Assembly: GCF_945952055.1 (NCBI RefSeq)
Contig: NZ_CAMFHB010000017.1
Coordinates: forward strand, 1-64,000
DNA length: 64,000 bases
Direction of reading: 5' to 3'
DNA from: an uncultured Alsobacter sp.
GTDB lineage: Bacteria; Pseudomonadota; Alphaproteobacteria; Rhizobiales; Beijerinckiaceae
Made by a program: the position numbers and the translations under genes. The notes under the pieces were generated by a model. It worked only from the letters and a program-made list of their open reading frames with translations, did not search any database and was not told where the DNA came from. Below are positions 25,422 through 33,759 of this stretch, piece by piece (the first letter of the stretch is position 1; the number at the start of each line of letters is the position of its first letter).

Positions 25422-27455
25422 ATGGCCATGGCTGCCCACGTCGTCCGCAGGGGCGCGGTCTATCACTGGAGGCGTCGCACGCCCTCCCAGCTTGAACATT
25501 GCGTGTCACGGAAGCATCTTTGTCTAAGCCTGAGGACATGGGATCCGGCCCTCGCCCGCCGCATCGCCGTGTGCCTCGACGCCAGGCTGGAGGAGATCGT
25601 GCTGAGGCCCGACGCGCCACATCTGTCGACGAAGCAGCTCGACGCGCTCTTGAGGACGGTCGTGCAGGACCACCTCGCGCGTCTGCGCACGGCCGCGGCC
25701 GTCGCCAAGGCGGATGCGACGGTCCCCTACGACGCGGCGGCCGAGGCGCAGGTGGACCTCGCGATGGCGTGGGTCTACCGCCTGGCGGCCGAGCGGGGTC
25801 CGGCCGTGACGATTTCCGAGGCCGATGTCGCCTGGATGCAGCGCGAGGGCCTTTCTGACGCGGTCATCGGCGACGTGCACACCCGCCTCAGCTTCATGCA
25901 GCGGCGCGGCATGCTGTCAGTGAAGCCGCAGCGCTTGTCGGCCTTCCTCGAGACCGTTGGCGCCGAAACGACGGCCGTAGGGATTGCACAGGCTCATGAG
26001 ATCTACCTGCTGGGCATGAGCGAAGCGCTGTTCCGGCAGGCGCGCCTGCGCAGGGAAACTTCGGCAAGCGTTTCTGCGCTCGTCGATCGTTTGATGGCGA
26101 TGCCGGATGAGAGCCTGGGCCCGGCTGCGGCGCCTCGGTCGGGTATCGAGAGCGTGCAGAACGCCTCGACACCTGTTGTCGCTCAGCTTGTCGACCCTGC
26201 GCCCGTGTCCCCGCCCGAGGCGCTTCCCCCAGCCCCCCCAAGCGTTGATGCACCCCAGCTGTCGGGTATGTCGGTGACGGCGCTGGGCGAGAAGCTCGCC
26301 GATTATCGCGTCAAATTCAAAAAGTGGGACGAGAAGACCCGCCGCCAGGCGGCATCCATCTATCGCCTCCTGGAGAGGTTCCTGTCCGAGAGCTACGGCT
26401 ACACGGCGGTGGAGAACGTCCAGCAGAAGCACCTTGCCGGGTTCGTCTCATTCCTCACCTTCCAGCTGCCGCACACCTACGGGAAGAGCCCGAAGGACTT
26501 CCAGTGCTCGATCGCCGATCTCCGCGCCAAGGACGCAAAGGCGAGGGGCGTGAAGGGAGCGACGCTGAACCGGCATCTGTCCAATCTCACCCAGCTTCTG
26601 GCCTTTGCCCGGGCCGAAGGGCTCGCCATCCCCACCGATCTGTCGCTCACGGGACTTCGCGCGCCGGACAACAAGGATACGCGAGCCCGCGACATTCGCC
26701 CGAAGCCTTCCGCGGATGCTTGCCGGGCACTCTTCTCGCTGCCGCCCTTCACCGGCTGCCTGTCATGGCAGGAGCCGGTCGAACCAGGCGACAGCCTCTA
26801 TCACCGCGCCCTCTATTTCGCCGTGCTCCTGCTCTACTACAGCGGTGCACGGCGCGAGGAGATCTGCGGCCTCGACGTGTCGGACGTGATCACGGACAAC
26901 GGCCCCACGCCCTACATTCACATCGCACCAAACAATCATCGACGCATCAAGAACACCCAGTCCCGGAGGAGCATTCCACTGCACCCGGAAGTCGTCCGCC
27001 TCGGCTTCCTGGACTACGTGGCCCGCATCCGGGATCTCGGCTACGATCGTGTCTTTCCGGACATCTACTCGCCTACGTCGCGATCGCCCTCCGGCGACCG
27101 GCTCTACGACGAGCTCGTGCCCATGCTGGGGAAGCTCGGAAAGGACAGCAAGTCGATCGTCATCCATTCCCTTCGACACGGCTTCAACAACTTCCTCAAG
27201 CAGAAGGAGGTCAACCTTGAGGTCCGGGAAGATCTGATGGGCCATGTCGGACGAGGCGAGACCTCCGAGCGCTACTGCGAAGCCTACAAGATCAAGACGT
27301 TGCTGAAGTACGTGATGAAGCTGCATGTCGTGACCGCCCACCTGCAGCCTCGGCCGATCCGGTTGCTGCCGTGGGTGGAAGAGAAAGTTGTGCCGCCATG
27401 GTCGAGGGCGGCTAAGAAAGTTGGGGCGCACAGGAGTAAGCTGGAGTTGGTCTGA
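25422..27455 (+). CDS. Site-specific tyrosine recombinase/integrase with N-terminal DUF6538
   Basis: About 677 residues. The N-terminus (HVVRRGAVYHWRRRTP) matches the DUF6538 arm-type domain; a long helical region follows. A SAM-like core-binding domain lies near residues 285-430 and the catalytic domain near 450-640. Catalytic residues are visible: Arg in YSGARREEICGL, His-x-x-Arg in HSLRHGFNN, the GHVGRG histidine and the Tyr nucleophile in ETSERYCE. Start is uncertain: ATG at 25386, 25422 or 25428 are all in frame; 25422 places DUF6538 right at the N-terminus. Located directly behind tRNA-Gln and reading away from it, it is the likely integrase of the island. No excisionase gene is seen beside it. 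Confidence 0.88.
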   Translation: MAMAAHVVRRGAVYHWRRRTPSQLEHCVSRKHLCLSLRTWDPALARRIAVCLDARLEEIVLRPDAPHLSTKQLDALLRTVVQDHLARLRTAAAVAKADATVPYDAAAEAQVDLAMAWVYRLAAERGPAVTISEADVAWMQREGLSDAVIGDVHTRLSFMQRRGMLSVKPQRLSAFLETVGAETTAVGIAQAHEIYLLGMSEALFRQARLRRETSASVSALVDRLMAMPDESLGPAAAPRSGIESVQNASTPVVAQLVDPAPVSPPEALPPAPPSVDAPQLSGMSVTALGEKLADYRVKFKKWDEKTRRQAASIYRLLERFLSESYGYTAVENVQQKHLAGFVSFLTFQLPHTYGKSPKDFQCSIADLRAKDAKARGVKGATLNRHLSNLTQLLAFARAEGLAIPTDLSLTGLRAPDNKDTRARDIRPKPSADACRALFSLPPFTGCLSWQEPVEPGDSLYHRALYFAVLLLYYSGARREEICGLDVSDVITDNGPTPYIHIAPNNHRRIKNTQSRRSIPLHPEVVRLGFLDYVARIRDLGYDRVFPDIYSPTSRSPSGDRLYDELVPMLGKLGKDSKSIVIHSLRHGFNNFLKQKEVNLEVREDLMGHVGRGETSERYCEAYKIKTLLKYVMKLHVVTAHLQPRPIRLLPWVEEKVVPPWSRAAKKVGAHRSKLELV

Positions 27456-27625
27456 AGCTGAGCCCTGGAGCTAGGAGGGCAGGTCGGCTATGCGCCAGGA
27501 GCGGAAGTTCTGAGCCCCTGTCCAGCCGCCCGTCTGAAGGGGCCAGATCCAACCATCTACGCTAGCCTCAAAAGACAGGCGATGATATTCATTTCACGAA
27601 GGTCAATCTGTGACAGAGGGAATTT

Positions 27626-28687
27626 ATGCAACGTCGAGCTGAGTTCCGCCCGTTTAGCTGGCTACACGACCTTTGGAAGCGGGGTCAACTAGATTTATCC
27701 CCTCCGTATCAGCGGCGTAGTGTTTGGCCTGATCGCTTCCGAAGCGATTTTGTAACAACTGTACTGATGAACTATCCATGCCCGGCAATTTTTTTATTCG
27801 AAGAAATTCGCAACGACGGATCATTTGTATATAAAGTAGTGGATGGAAAGCAGCGGCTTACCGCACTGTTTGATTTTGTATCTAACGGAATACAAATTGC
27901 GGAAGATTACCCTAATCAATCCCTGCGTGGTCGCTTGTTCGATGATCTGGATACGGAAATCCGATTGCTCGTTTGGCGCTACTCATTTTCGGTGGAGTTC
28001 ATCGAACAGGAGAATGAAAGTCTAATAAATGATATTTTCAATCGCATCAACAAGAACGTCGCAAAGCTGTCGCAGCAAGAGTTGCGACACGCGATGTTTT
28101 CCGGACGCTTCATTACGGCGGCCGAAGAACTGTCGGAGCGACTATCTGAACTATTACCTTCAAATTTTCCCAACATTGTGTCTCAATCAAGGCGGCAAAT
28201 GAAGGATGTAGAAAACACGGCAACGATGCTGCTTTTCATTGAGAGTGGAGAAAAGTCGACATCTCAGGCAGATCTTGATGCGGCGTTCCGAGATCGGGAA
28301 GAGGAGTGGCCGGAGGAGGCCGCCGTTCGCTCGGCCTTCCTACTTGCAGTGAACTATATCAAGGAGATAATATCGCAGCCGGGAGCAAGCCAATTAACTG
28401 GAACAAGGCTTCGCAATCAGGCCGACTTCTATTCACTGTTTGCCGCTATAGTTGAGCTCCAGCGCAATGGCCAAGTGCCCAATCCTGACATTGTTGCGGA
28501 GAGGCTGTCAGAATGGTCTTCCGAACTGCGTCAACATGAAAGAGACGCGAGACCAGTCGCATCCGATCACCCAGTGCGACGTTACCTAAATGCAGCCCGG
28601 GCTGCATCGAATGATGCAGGGCCGCGTCGCATTCGAATAGATATTGTTAAGAGCGTAATTTTAGGAGGCGCGCTTGAAAACGCTTGA
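27626..28687 (+). CDS. DUF262 domain protein (GmrS/ParB-like nuclease-superfamily fold)
   Basis: A 353-residue DUF262 protein. Family motifs are clear: PPYQRRSVW (residues 26-34), VVDGKQRLTAL (71-81, the DGQQR-like nucleotide-handling motif), and FNRINKNVAKLSQQELRHAM (138-157). No DUF1524 HNH domain follows, unlike full GmrSD enzymes; the C-terminal ~190 residues are helical and unassigned. DUF262 proteins occur in type IV restriction and other phage-defence proteins, where they hydrolyse nucleotides or sense targets. The ATG follows AGAGGGAATTT. DNA here is strikingly A+T-richer than the rest of the window. The last 14 nt overlap the RelA/SpoT-like gene, and a Shine-Dalgarno (TAGGAGG) for that gene lies inside this one, so the two are coupled. 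Confidence 0.88.
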   Translation: MQRRAEFRPFSWLHDLWKRGQLDLSPPYQRRSVWPDRFRSDFVTTVLMNYPCPAIFLFEEIRNDGSFVYKVVDGKQRLTALFDFVSNGIQIAEDYPNQSLRGRLFDDLDTEIRLLVWRYSFSVEFIEQENESLINDIFNRINKNVAKLSQQELRHAMFSGRFITAAEELSERLSELLPSNFPNIVSQSRRQMKDVENTATMLLFIESGEKSTSQADLDAAFRDREEEWPEEAAVRSAFLLAVNYIKEIISQPGASQLTGTRLRNQADFYSLFAAIVELQRNGQVPNPDIVAERLSEWSSELRQHERDARPVASDHPVRRYLNAARAASNDAGPRRIRIDIVKSVILGGALENA

Positions 28688-29624
28688 GCAGGCGTTTGCG
28701 GAGCAAGTTACAGTTATCTCGACAGTTGAGAGCCTTGCTCGTGAGATTCTTGCTCCCTACTGCAGCCAGAAGAACTATCTGCTGATCGGACGCTCAAAGA
28801 CGCTTGATTCGCTTCGAGACAAGATAGAAACGGGCAGGTACCCAGATCTCCAAAGCGTTGATGATCTGGTAGCTTTCTCCGTTGTGATTGATACCTCGAA
28901 ACAAGAGAGCGATGTCCGACGCTACGTGAGGAAAAATTTTAATCTTATAAATATTAGGGCCGGCTCTACACTGCAGGATGAGAGGATTTTCGACTTCGAT
29001 TGCACGCGAATATATTGTAAACTCGAAGACAAACTTGGATTGAATACACCTATCTTCGATTTTGTGTTCGAGATTCAGATCAGGACGTTACTCCAGCATG
29101 CTTGGTCAAAGATCACGCACCCTTTAGTCTACAAATCCAGGGGCTTCGATGCAAAGGCCGGGCGCCTAGCTGCTGAGCTCATGGCACAACTGGAAGCAGC
29201 AGATCGCGATTTTTCTCGTTTTAAGACAACATCTAGAACTGTGAAATTGGTGACCCGAAAGGATATGTCTGCATGCTCAATGATAACGGAAATGATCGAC
29301 AAACTCGTCGAGGAAGACGTTATTCCAAAAGAACTGCGGCCATCAAACGGACGGCGTCTCGGTGAGAATATTTTTCAATCAATTCGACGCGATAAAAGAC
29401 ATAACATTGGCCCTGTGATTTCAATTCTTCGCGAGTTTTTTCTGAGTCAAAAAGGCCAATTTCCGCTTTCTACGACGCTTTTCCAGTTATCTATCGTTGC
29501 ACTCTATACAAATGAACTACTTGAGAAAGGAAGCGGGAACAGGCCTCGAAGATATTACATAACATCCGATCTGGTCAGCCTTTTTCCGATAGCCGCTGAG
29601 ATCCCTAACCCAGTCGTGATTTGA
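28674..29624 (+). CDS. RelA/SpoT-fold nucleotidyltransferase-like protein (putative toxin/effector)
   Basis: A 316-residue protein with a RelA/SpoT synthetase fold at residues ~30-160. Recognisable parts are GRSKTLDSLRDKI (substrate-binding basic stretch), SVDDLVAFSVVID (acidic metal-binding position) and EIQIRTLLQHAWSKITH (133-149), the most conserved family signature. The usual G-Y-x-S-x-H segment is replaced by FDFDCTRIYCKL (106-117), so guanine stacking and chemistry may differ. There is no hydrolase, TGS or ACT domain, so it is a short stand-alone type, like CapRel/FaRel toxins in overall plan. The C-terminal ~150 residues are helical and unassigned. TTG start at 28674 behind a perfect AGGAGG; it overlaps the DUF262 gene by 14 nt. 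One 60-nt line here (28921-28980) has only 24 G+C. Confidence 0.82.
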   Translation: MKTLEQAFAEQVTVISTVESLAREILAPYCSQKNYLLIGRSKTLDSLRDKIETGRYPDLQSVDDLVAFSVVIDTSKQESDVRRYVRKNFNLINIRAGSTLQDERIFDFDCTRIYCKLEDKLGLNTPIFDFVFEIQIRTLLQHAWSKITHPLVYKSRGFDAKAGRLAAELMAQLEAADRDFSRFKTTSRTVKLVTRKDMSACSMITEMIDKLVEEDVIPKELRPSNGRRLGENIFQSIRRDKRHNIGPVISILREFFLSQKGQFPLSTTLFQLSIVALYTNELLEKGSGNRPRRYYITSDLVSLFPIAAEIPNPVVI

Positions 29625-29702
29625 CTGGCGGCCGGAGAAGCAGGGCTCCATTTTGAACGTCCGCTCCGGGTCATCTCCTGCCCTGCCGCTAGCGACGGGC
29701 GG

Positions 29703-30356
29703 CTAGTCCCGATCCGGCGCGCCGAGCGGGAAGTAATGGCGGTAGGGACGCCCCTCCTCCACCGCCCGCGCGACCGAGGGCCTCTCCAGCAGTTGCTTGC
29801 GATAGTCGAGGAGCCAGGGATGGATCGGCCCGATCCGGTGCACCCAGTCGGCATAGAACAGCGACGGCGCTGCCGCGCAATCAGCCAACGACCAATGCTC
29901 CCCTCCCGCCCAGCTCCGCCCCCGGAGCCGCGCTTCGAGCCAGCCATAGGCAGTCTCGAGCGCCTCTGCGGCGTTTTCCCGGGCCTCTGGGAGCCGATCG
30001 GGCGAGCTGCGCAGTGCTTCGGCCACCGCGCGCTGCACGGGTGTCATCACGTACAGGTCGAAGAAGCGATCAAGCAGCCTAACCTCGAGGGCCGCCTTAG
30101 GCTCGTCGGGCAGAAACCGCACCGGGCCCGGACGCGTCTGGTCCAGATACTCGATGATGATGCTCGTCTCGACGACGGTGTCAGTCCCGTCGACCAGAAC
30201 GGGGAACTTGCGCTCGGGCCACAGCCGCATCAGTTCGTTCGCCGCCCCCTCGTGCTCCATGTGCCGGTAGGTGAAGGACACCTCGTTCTCCCACAGCGCA
30301 ATGAGCACCTTCTGGGAGTAGGAGGAGAAGGGGTGAGCGTAGAGGGTCAGCGACAT
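29703..30356 (-). CDS. Glutathione S-transferase family protein
   Basis: A 217-residue cytosolic GST-like protein. The thioredoxin-like N-terminal domain (residues 1-80) reads LTLYAHPFSSYSQKVLIAL, with FPVLVDG carrying the cis-Pro and VVETSIIIEYLD the glutathione-binding E-[ST] pair. The helical C-terminal domain follows with WSLADCAAAPSLFYADWV, the usual N-capping D motif. It is high-GC, in contrast to the preceding RelA/SpoT-like gene, and reads convergently toward it (78-bp gap). The substrate is unknown; GSTs conjugate or isomerise electrophiles. Confidence 0.9.
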   Translation of the reverse strand: MSLTLYAHPFSSYSQKVLIALWENEVSFTYRHMEHEGAANELMRLWPERKFPVLVDGTDTVVETSIIIEYLDQTRPGPVRFLPDEPKAALEVRLLDRFFDLYVMTPVQRAVAEALRSSPDRLPEARENAAEALETAYGWLEARLRGRSWAGGEHWSLADCAAAPSLFYADWVHRIGPIHPWLLDYRKQLLERPSVARAVEEGRPYRHYFPLGAPDRD

Positions 30357-31554
30357 CTGTCTCGTCCTCCAAGAGCGATCGGGTGGCCAGCAAGTATGCC
30401 TGGTCTACGCGACATGCTCCAAAGCAAGGACGGACGAGATCGACGGGCGCCGACATCTCGGGCATAGCTCCGCCACACGTTGCCCCACTGCCAATGCCTC
30501 CCCCAGCTCCGCGGCAGCAGAAGGCTACAGGGGGACCGGACGTTCCCAAATGCCGCTCCGGGTCAAAAGCAATCCGATCTTCCAGCGCGGCATGCCGAAG
30601 GTTATCTCGGCGACGCATTCTAAGCGTCGGGTTCCGGCAGCGACCAATACGACCGTGGAGGCGATAACGCCGGACGAGAAGGTGAGGGCTCAGCGGACGT
30701 CGTGAAGACGGCCACGCCCACAACGTGTCCAAGGCGGCCATGGCTTCGGTGCAAGCACTGATGGACGACGGAATGAAGCTGAAGGAGCTGAGCCCGCCGC
30801 AGGATCTGAACATGACCGGCTTCCTGGCCGCCGCGATGATCATGGTGAAGAGCACGGATGCCGTCGACGATCCGCAGGAATCGACCTGTAGGTGATCTCG
30901 GCCAATGAGACCACGGGCCTGTAAGTGATGCGCCTTTCCGGGCCGGGTGCGGTGAAGACCTACGGCAAGGCAACCACCCCATCGTCGACAGCTTCAAGCC
31001 GGTGAACTCACCGGAAAGGTACCGCGCGTCACGTCACGGCGCCGGTTCGCCGCATGGATTTCCGGTCATGGCGCCCTCGTCTGCTCAGGTCGACACGGAC
31101 GCCGCCATGATGGCACGGGCTCCTGGATTGTCTGGTTCTGGGGACGCGCAAATGCAGGGACCTCATCACGAACTCTGCAAGCGCGATTTTTCGTCCCCCC
31201 GTTACTCCATCACTGTGTAACCTTTTTCCTGAATTGGATAACGCAAATCCTCGCGTGTTGTCGGCGCTCGTCTGGGGCGCGTTTTGCCTCGATTGGCTTG
31301 CGGGAAAAACGTCTCGAAGTTCAGGAAAAGTGTTACGGAACGTGGAGCGGCGTTACATGTCTCGCCGCCGACGAATGCAGATCCAAAGACGGTTCCTAGC
31401 CTGGATCCACGACCGGCTCGGATCTCTGGACCTCGCTCGCGAGCGTCGCTGGATCACCCGCCCGACCCGGACGGCGCCGGCGAGGGCAAGAGCCTCGTCG
31501 ATCCGCTCTATCTGCCGAAGCCAGATCTCGCATCGCATCCCTGCTAGGTGGTCA
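30357..31554. other. 1.2-kb stretch without a convincing gene
   Basis: No frame on either strand reads like a known protein. A short plus-strand frame at 30740-30895 (51 codons, MASVQALMDDGMKLKELSPP at its start) has protein-like composition and may be a decayed remnant. Around 31200-31360 base composition turns A+T-richer and contains facing repeats (31217-31233 / 31320-31336) and several GTTAC motifs. The region looks like debris between inserted modules. Confidence 0.5.
31217..31336. repeat. Facing imperfect 17-bp repeats with GTTAC motifs
   Basis: GTAACCTTTTTCCTGAA (31217-31233) faces TTCAGGAAAAGTGTTAC (31320-31336), whose complement matches at 15 of 17 positions. Extra GTTAC copies lie outside at 31201-31205 and near 31353. 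The pair encloses about 86 bp with no gene. It could be the two ends of a small mobile-element remnant, or binding sites of a regulator. Confidence 0.4.
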
Positions 31555-33759
31555 TCAGTGCCTCGCCGCCAGCGCGTCGCGACGGCGGAGCACGATCTGC
31601 ATGACCTTGGCCAGTCGTCGCAGGGATCGGGGCTTCCAGGCGTTGGCGACCAGGTCGATCTCGTCGCCCGCGAGCGGCTCCACCCATTCGGGCCGGAGCC
31701 CCCGCTCCCGCAGAATGTCGGCGATGACCGTAGGAAGCAGCACTCCAAGATGGTGCGGCTCGGGGTCGGGTACGCGCAAGACCTGGAACCTGTCCCGTAC
31801 CGGGGCGCTCAACTCCTCGACGGTGTTGGCCGTTGCGATCCAGCTGATCGCCGAAAGGTCGACTTCCGTCTCCAGCAGATAGTCGAAGGCCCGAGAGGCC
31901 GTCGTGGGCTCGAGCAGAGGAAGAAGGCCGTCTTCCAGGCGGCCGTTCGCCGGATGCCTCGCGGCCTTGTCGATTTCGTCGACGACTACGGCGGGATTCG
32001 CGATCCCGGATGAGCGCACTTGCTGGAGAGCAACCGAGGCCCGGCCCGTCGACCACTGCTTCGAGGTCCCCGCGACGGAGGAGTCGGCGATACCTGCCGC
32101 CGGGTAAATGATGTGGGGCAGTCCGAGGTTGTCCAGGATGAGCCGCGCGAGGGTGCTCTTTCCGCATCCCGGCGGTCCGACGAAAAGCGTCGGACGAAGA
32201 TGGATTGTTCGGCGTCCGGCGAGGTCTCCCAGGATGCGGTCGACAATCTCCGCGCAATGGGGAACTCGGGCCAGGATCTCGTCGCGAGCCCGTTGGAGTT
32301 CGGGTACGGGCACCAGCGGCAGGGCTCGCCCGACGAGCGGGCGCCAGTCGTGATCGACATCCCGGCTGTTCCCCGATCGCCCGGTCGGAAGGCGGGGGAT
32401 CACGACAAGGCTGTCCGCCGTGTCAGAAGATGAGGGCTCTGCCTTAGCCTCGACCAACCTGATGTCCCGAGCCGAGGCGGGGATCGCTTCGGCCCGCGAC
32501 CAGATCGCTTCCAGCGTGGCCTCGCCTGCGGTCGGCTCGGTCCATGCGGCCTTTGAGATCGCTGCGATGAAGCGATCCATCGTTTCGCCGACCATGCGGA
32601 CTGCCCCGTCGCCAGCGAGCGCCGTGTAGCGAGGCGGCGCGGTGGCGTCATCGGACGAGAGATGTGCCAGCGGGGACCCCGGCGCGGCGATCCGAAGGAG
32701 CGCCACGAGCTGGCCGATGGCCCGGACCCGCTGAGTAAAGGCTTCGGTTCCGTCGGACGCAAAGCAAGCGCACAGGTAGGCCGCGGACCGCGCGGCCTCG
32801 GCGTCGCCCGCGAGAGCCGTCCAAAAGACGAGATCGCGACGAATCGTGAGAACCGGTTCGGACCGGCACCGCGGATCGTAGGCATTGGCTTCAATGGCGT
32901 CCCCCGCCTTGGCCAGGGTGCGACGGATGGTGGGGCCCCAACTGTCGATGCTCGTCAGTGCGGTGATCACCTCCGGAGGTGCTGCCGGGTCCCTCAGTGC
33001 CGCAAGGGCTTCGTCACGCCAGGTTTCCAGCGCGGCAGACGTGCTGCCGTTCAATGCCGCCGTGGCGATGTCCGGCCCGTGAACGGGGCCTTCGACGAGC
33101 AGTGGCTTCCGCTTGTTGGCGCGGCGCCTCTGGATCTCGCGGCCAGCCGATCCCAGGAGCCGCCAGCAGCCCCGCCAGGCGGCCTTCAGTTGGTCCATGC
33201 TGGAAGCGCTCCGCTTGCAGATTGCGGCCAGGCTACGGCTGTGGGCAAGCGGCCGGGCACAGTGACGCAGCCCGACGACGGTGTAGGCGAAGGCTGCCGC
33301 AGCAAGGTGGAGATAGTCTTCGTCACCCGAGCACCGCGCCGTCGAGCAGGCAGCCAGCATGGCCATAGGCGCACCGTCGCCGCGGGGGTCGAGCCACGCC
33401 TGCGCCACGAGGCCTTCGACCAGCAGCTTTTGCATCCTCTCACGGTCCGTCCGGTCGTCTGCGTGCGGAAGGGCGGCGGCTACCGCGTCCACGGTCGACG
33501 GCACGCCCCTCGTGCTCGTCGCGGCGTCGCGCAGGCTCTGCGCGATTTCGCCCGACGGCCAGCCCCTCTTGTCCACGCTCCACCGTGCTGCCGCGCTCTT
33601 GGCAGCCTGGGATGCGTCGAGCCAGGGCGGCAGAACCGCCATGAGGAGGGCCTCGACATCGTCGAGATGTCCCCGGCAAAGTACCCTCTCCAAGCGTCCT
33701 TCGAGGTCGAGATCGAGAGGTAGCGAGAGAGGGACTGTCGTGATCCGTGTGCCGCTCAT
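31555..33759 (-). CDS. AAA+ ATPase, Lon-like ATPase module without protease domain
   Basis: A 734-residue protein. The start at 33759 overlaps the upstream DUF6634 stop (ATGA); longer frames are rejected. Residues 1-~480 are a long helical, Ala-rich region with no recognised domain. The C-terminal part is an AAA+ module: Walker A VGPPGCGKSTLA (~525-535), Walker B VVVDEIDKA (~592), sensor-1 ISWIATANTVEEL, arginine finger region APVRDRFQVLRVP (~650), then a small helical lid. Sequence style is like the ATPase of Lon, but no Ser-Lys protease follows; the protein ends in ALAARH. Role unknown; such enzymes remodel proteins or nucleoprotein complexes. It is paired with DUF6634, which recurs in Hyphomicrobiales accessory DNA. 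Confidence 0.8.
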   Translation of the reverse strand: MSGTRITTVPLSLPLDLDLEGRLERVLCRGHLDDVEALLMAVLPPWLDASQAAKSAAARWSVDKRGWPSGEIAQSLRDAATSTRGVPSTVDAVAAALPHADDRTDRERMQKLLVEGLVAQAWLDPRGDGAPMAMLAACSTARCSGDEDYLHLAAAAFAYTVVGLRHCARPLAHSRSLAAICKRSASSMDQLKAAWRGCWRLLGSAGREIQRRRANKRKPLLVEGPVHGPDIATAALNGSTSAALETWRDEALAALRDPAAPPEVITALTSIDSWGPTIRRTLAKAGDAIEANAYDPRCRSEPVLTIRRDLVFWTALAGDAEAARSAAYLCACFASDGTEAFTQRVRAIGQLVALLRIAAPGSPLAHLSSDDATAPPRYTALAGDGAVRMVGETMDRFIAAISKAAWTEPTAGEATLEAIWSRAEAIPASARDIRLVEAKAEPSSSDTADSLVVIPRLPTGRSGNSRDVDHDWRPLVGRALPLVPVPELQRARDEILARVPHCAEIVDRILGDLAGRRTIHLRPTLFVGPPGCGKSTLARLILDNLGLPHIIYPAAGIADSSVAGTSKQWSTGRASVALQQVRSSGIANPAVVVDEIDKAARHPANGRLEDGLLPLLEPTTASRAFDYLLETEVDLSAISWIATANTVEELSAPVRDRFQVLRVPDPEPHHLGVLLPTVIADILRERGLRPEWVEPLAGDEIDLVANAWKPRSLRRLAKVMQIVLRRRDALAARH

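Noticed and set aside
27626-29624. Classical GmrSD type IV restriction system
   Set aside because: The DUF1524 HNH nuclease domain is absent; the partner gene is of the RelA/SpoT fold instead.
28674-29624. Housekeeping (p)ppGpp synthetase/hydrolase
   Set aside because: HD hydrolase, TGS and ACT domains are missing, the G-Y-x-S-x-H motif is lost, and the gene is in A+T-rich mobile DNA.
31217-31336. Facing repeats as ends of an intact insertion sequence
   Set aside because: Only ~86 bp lie between them, with no transposase and no target-site duplication visible.
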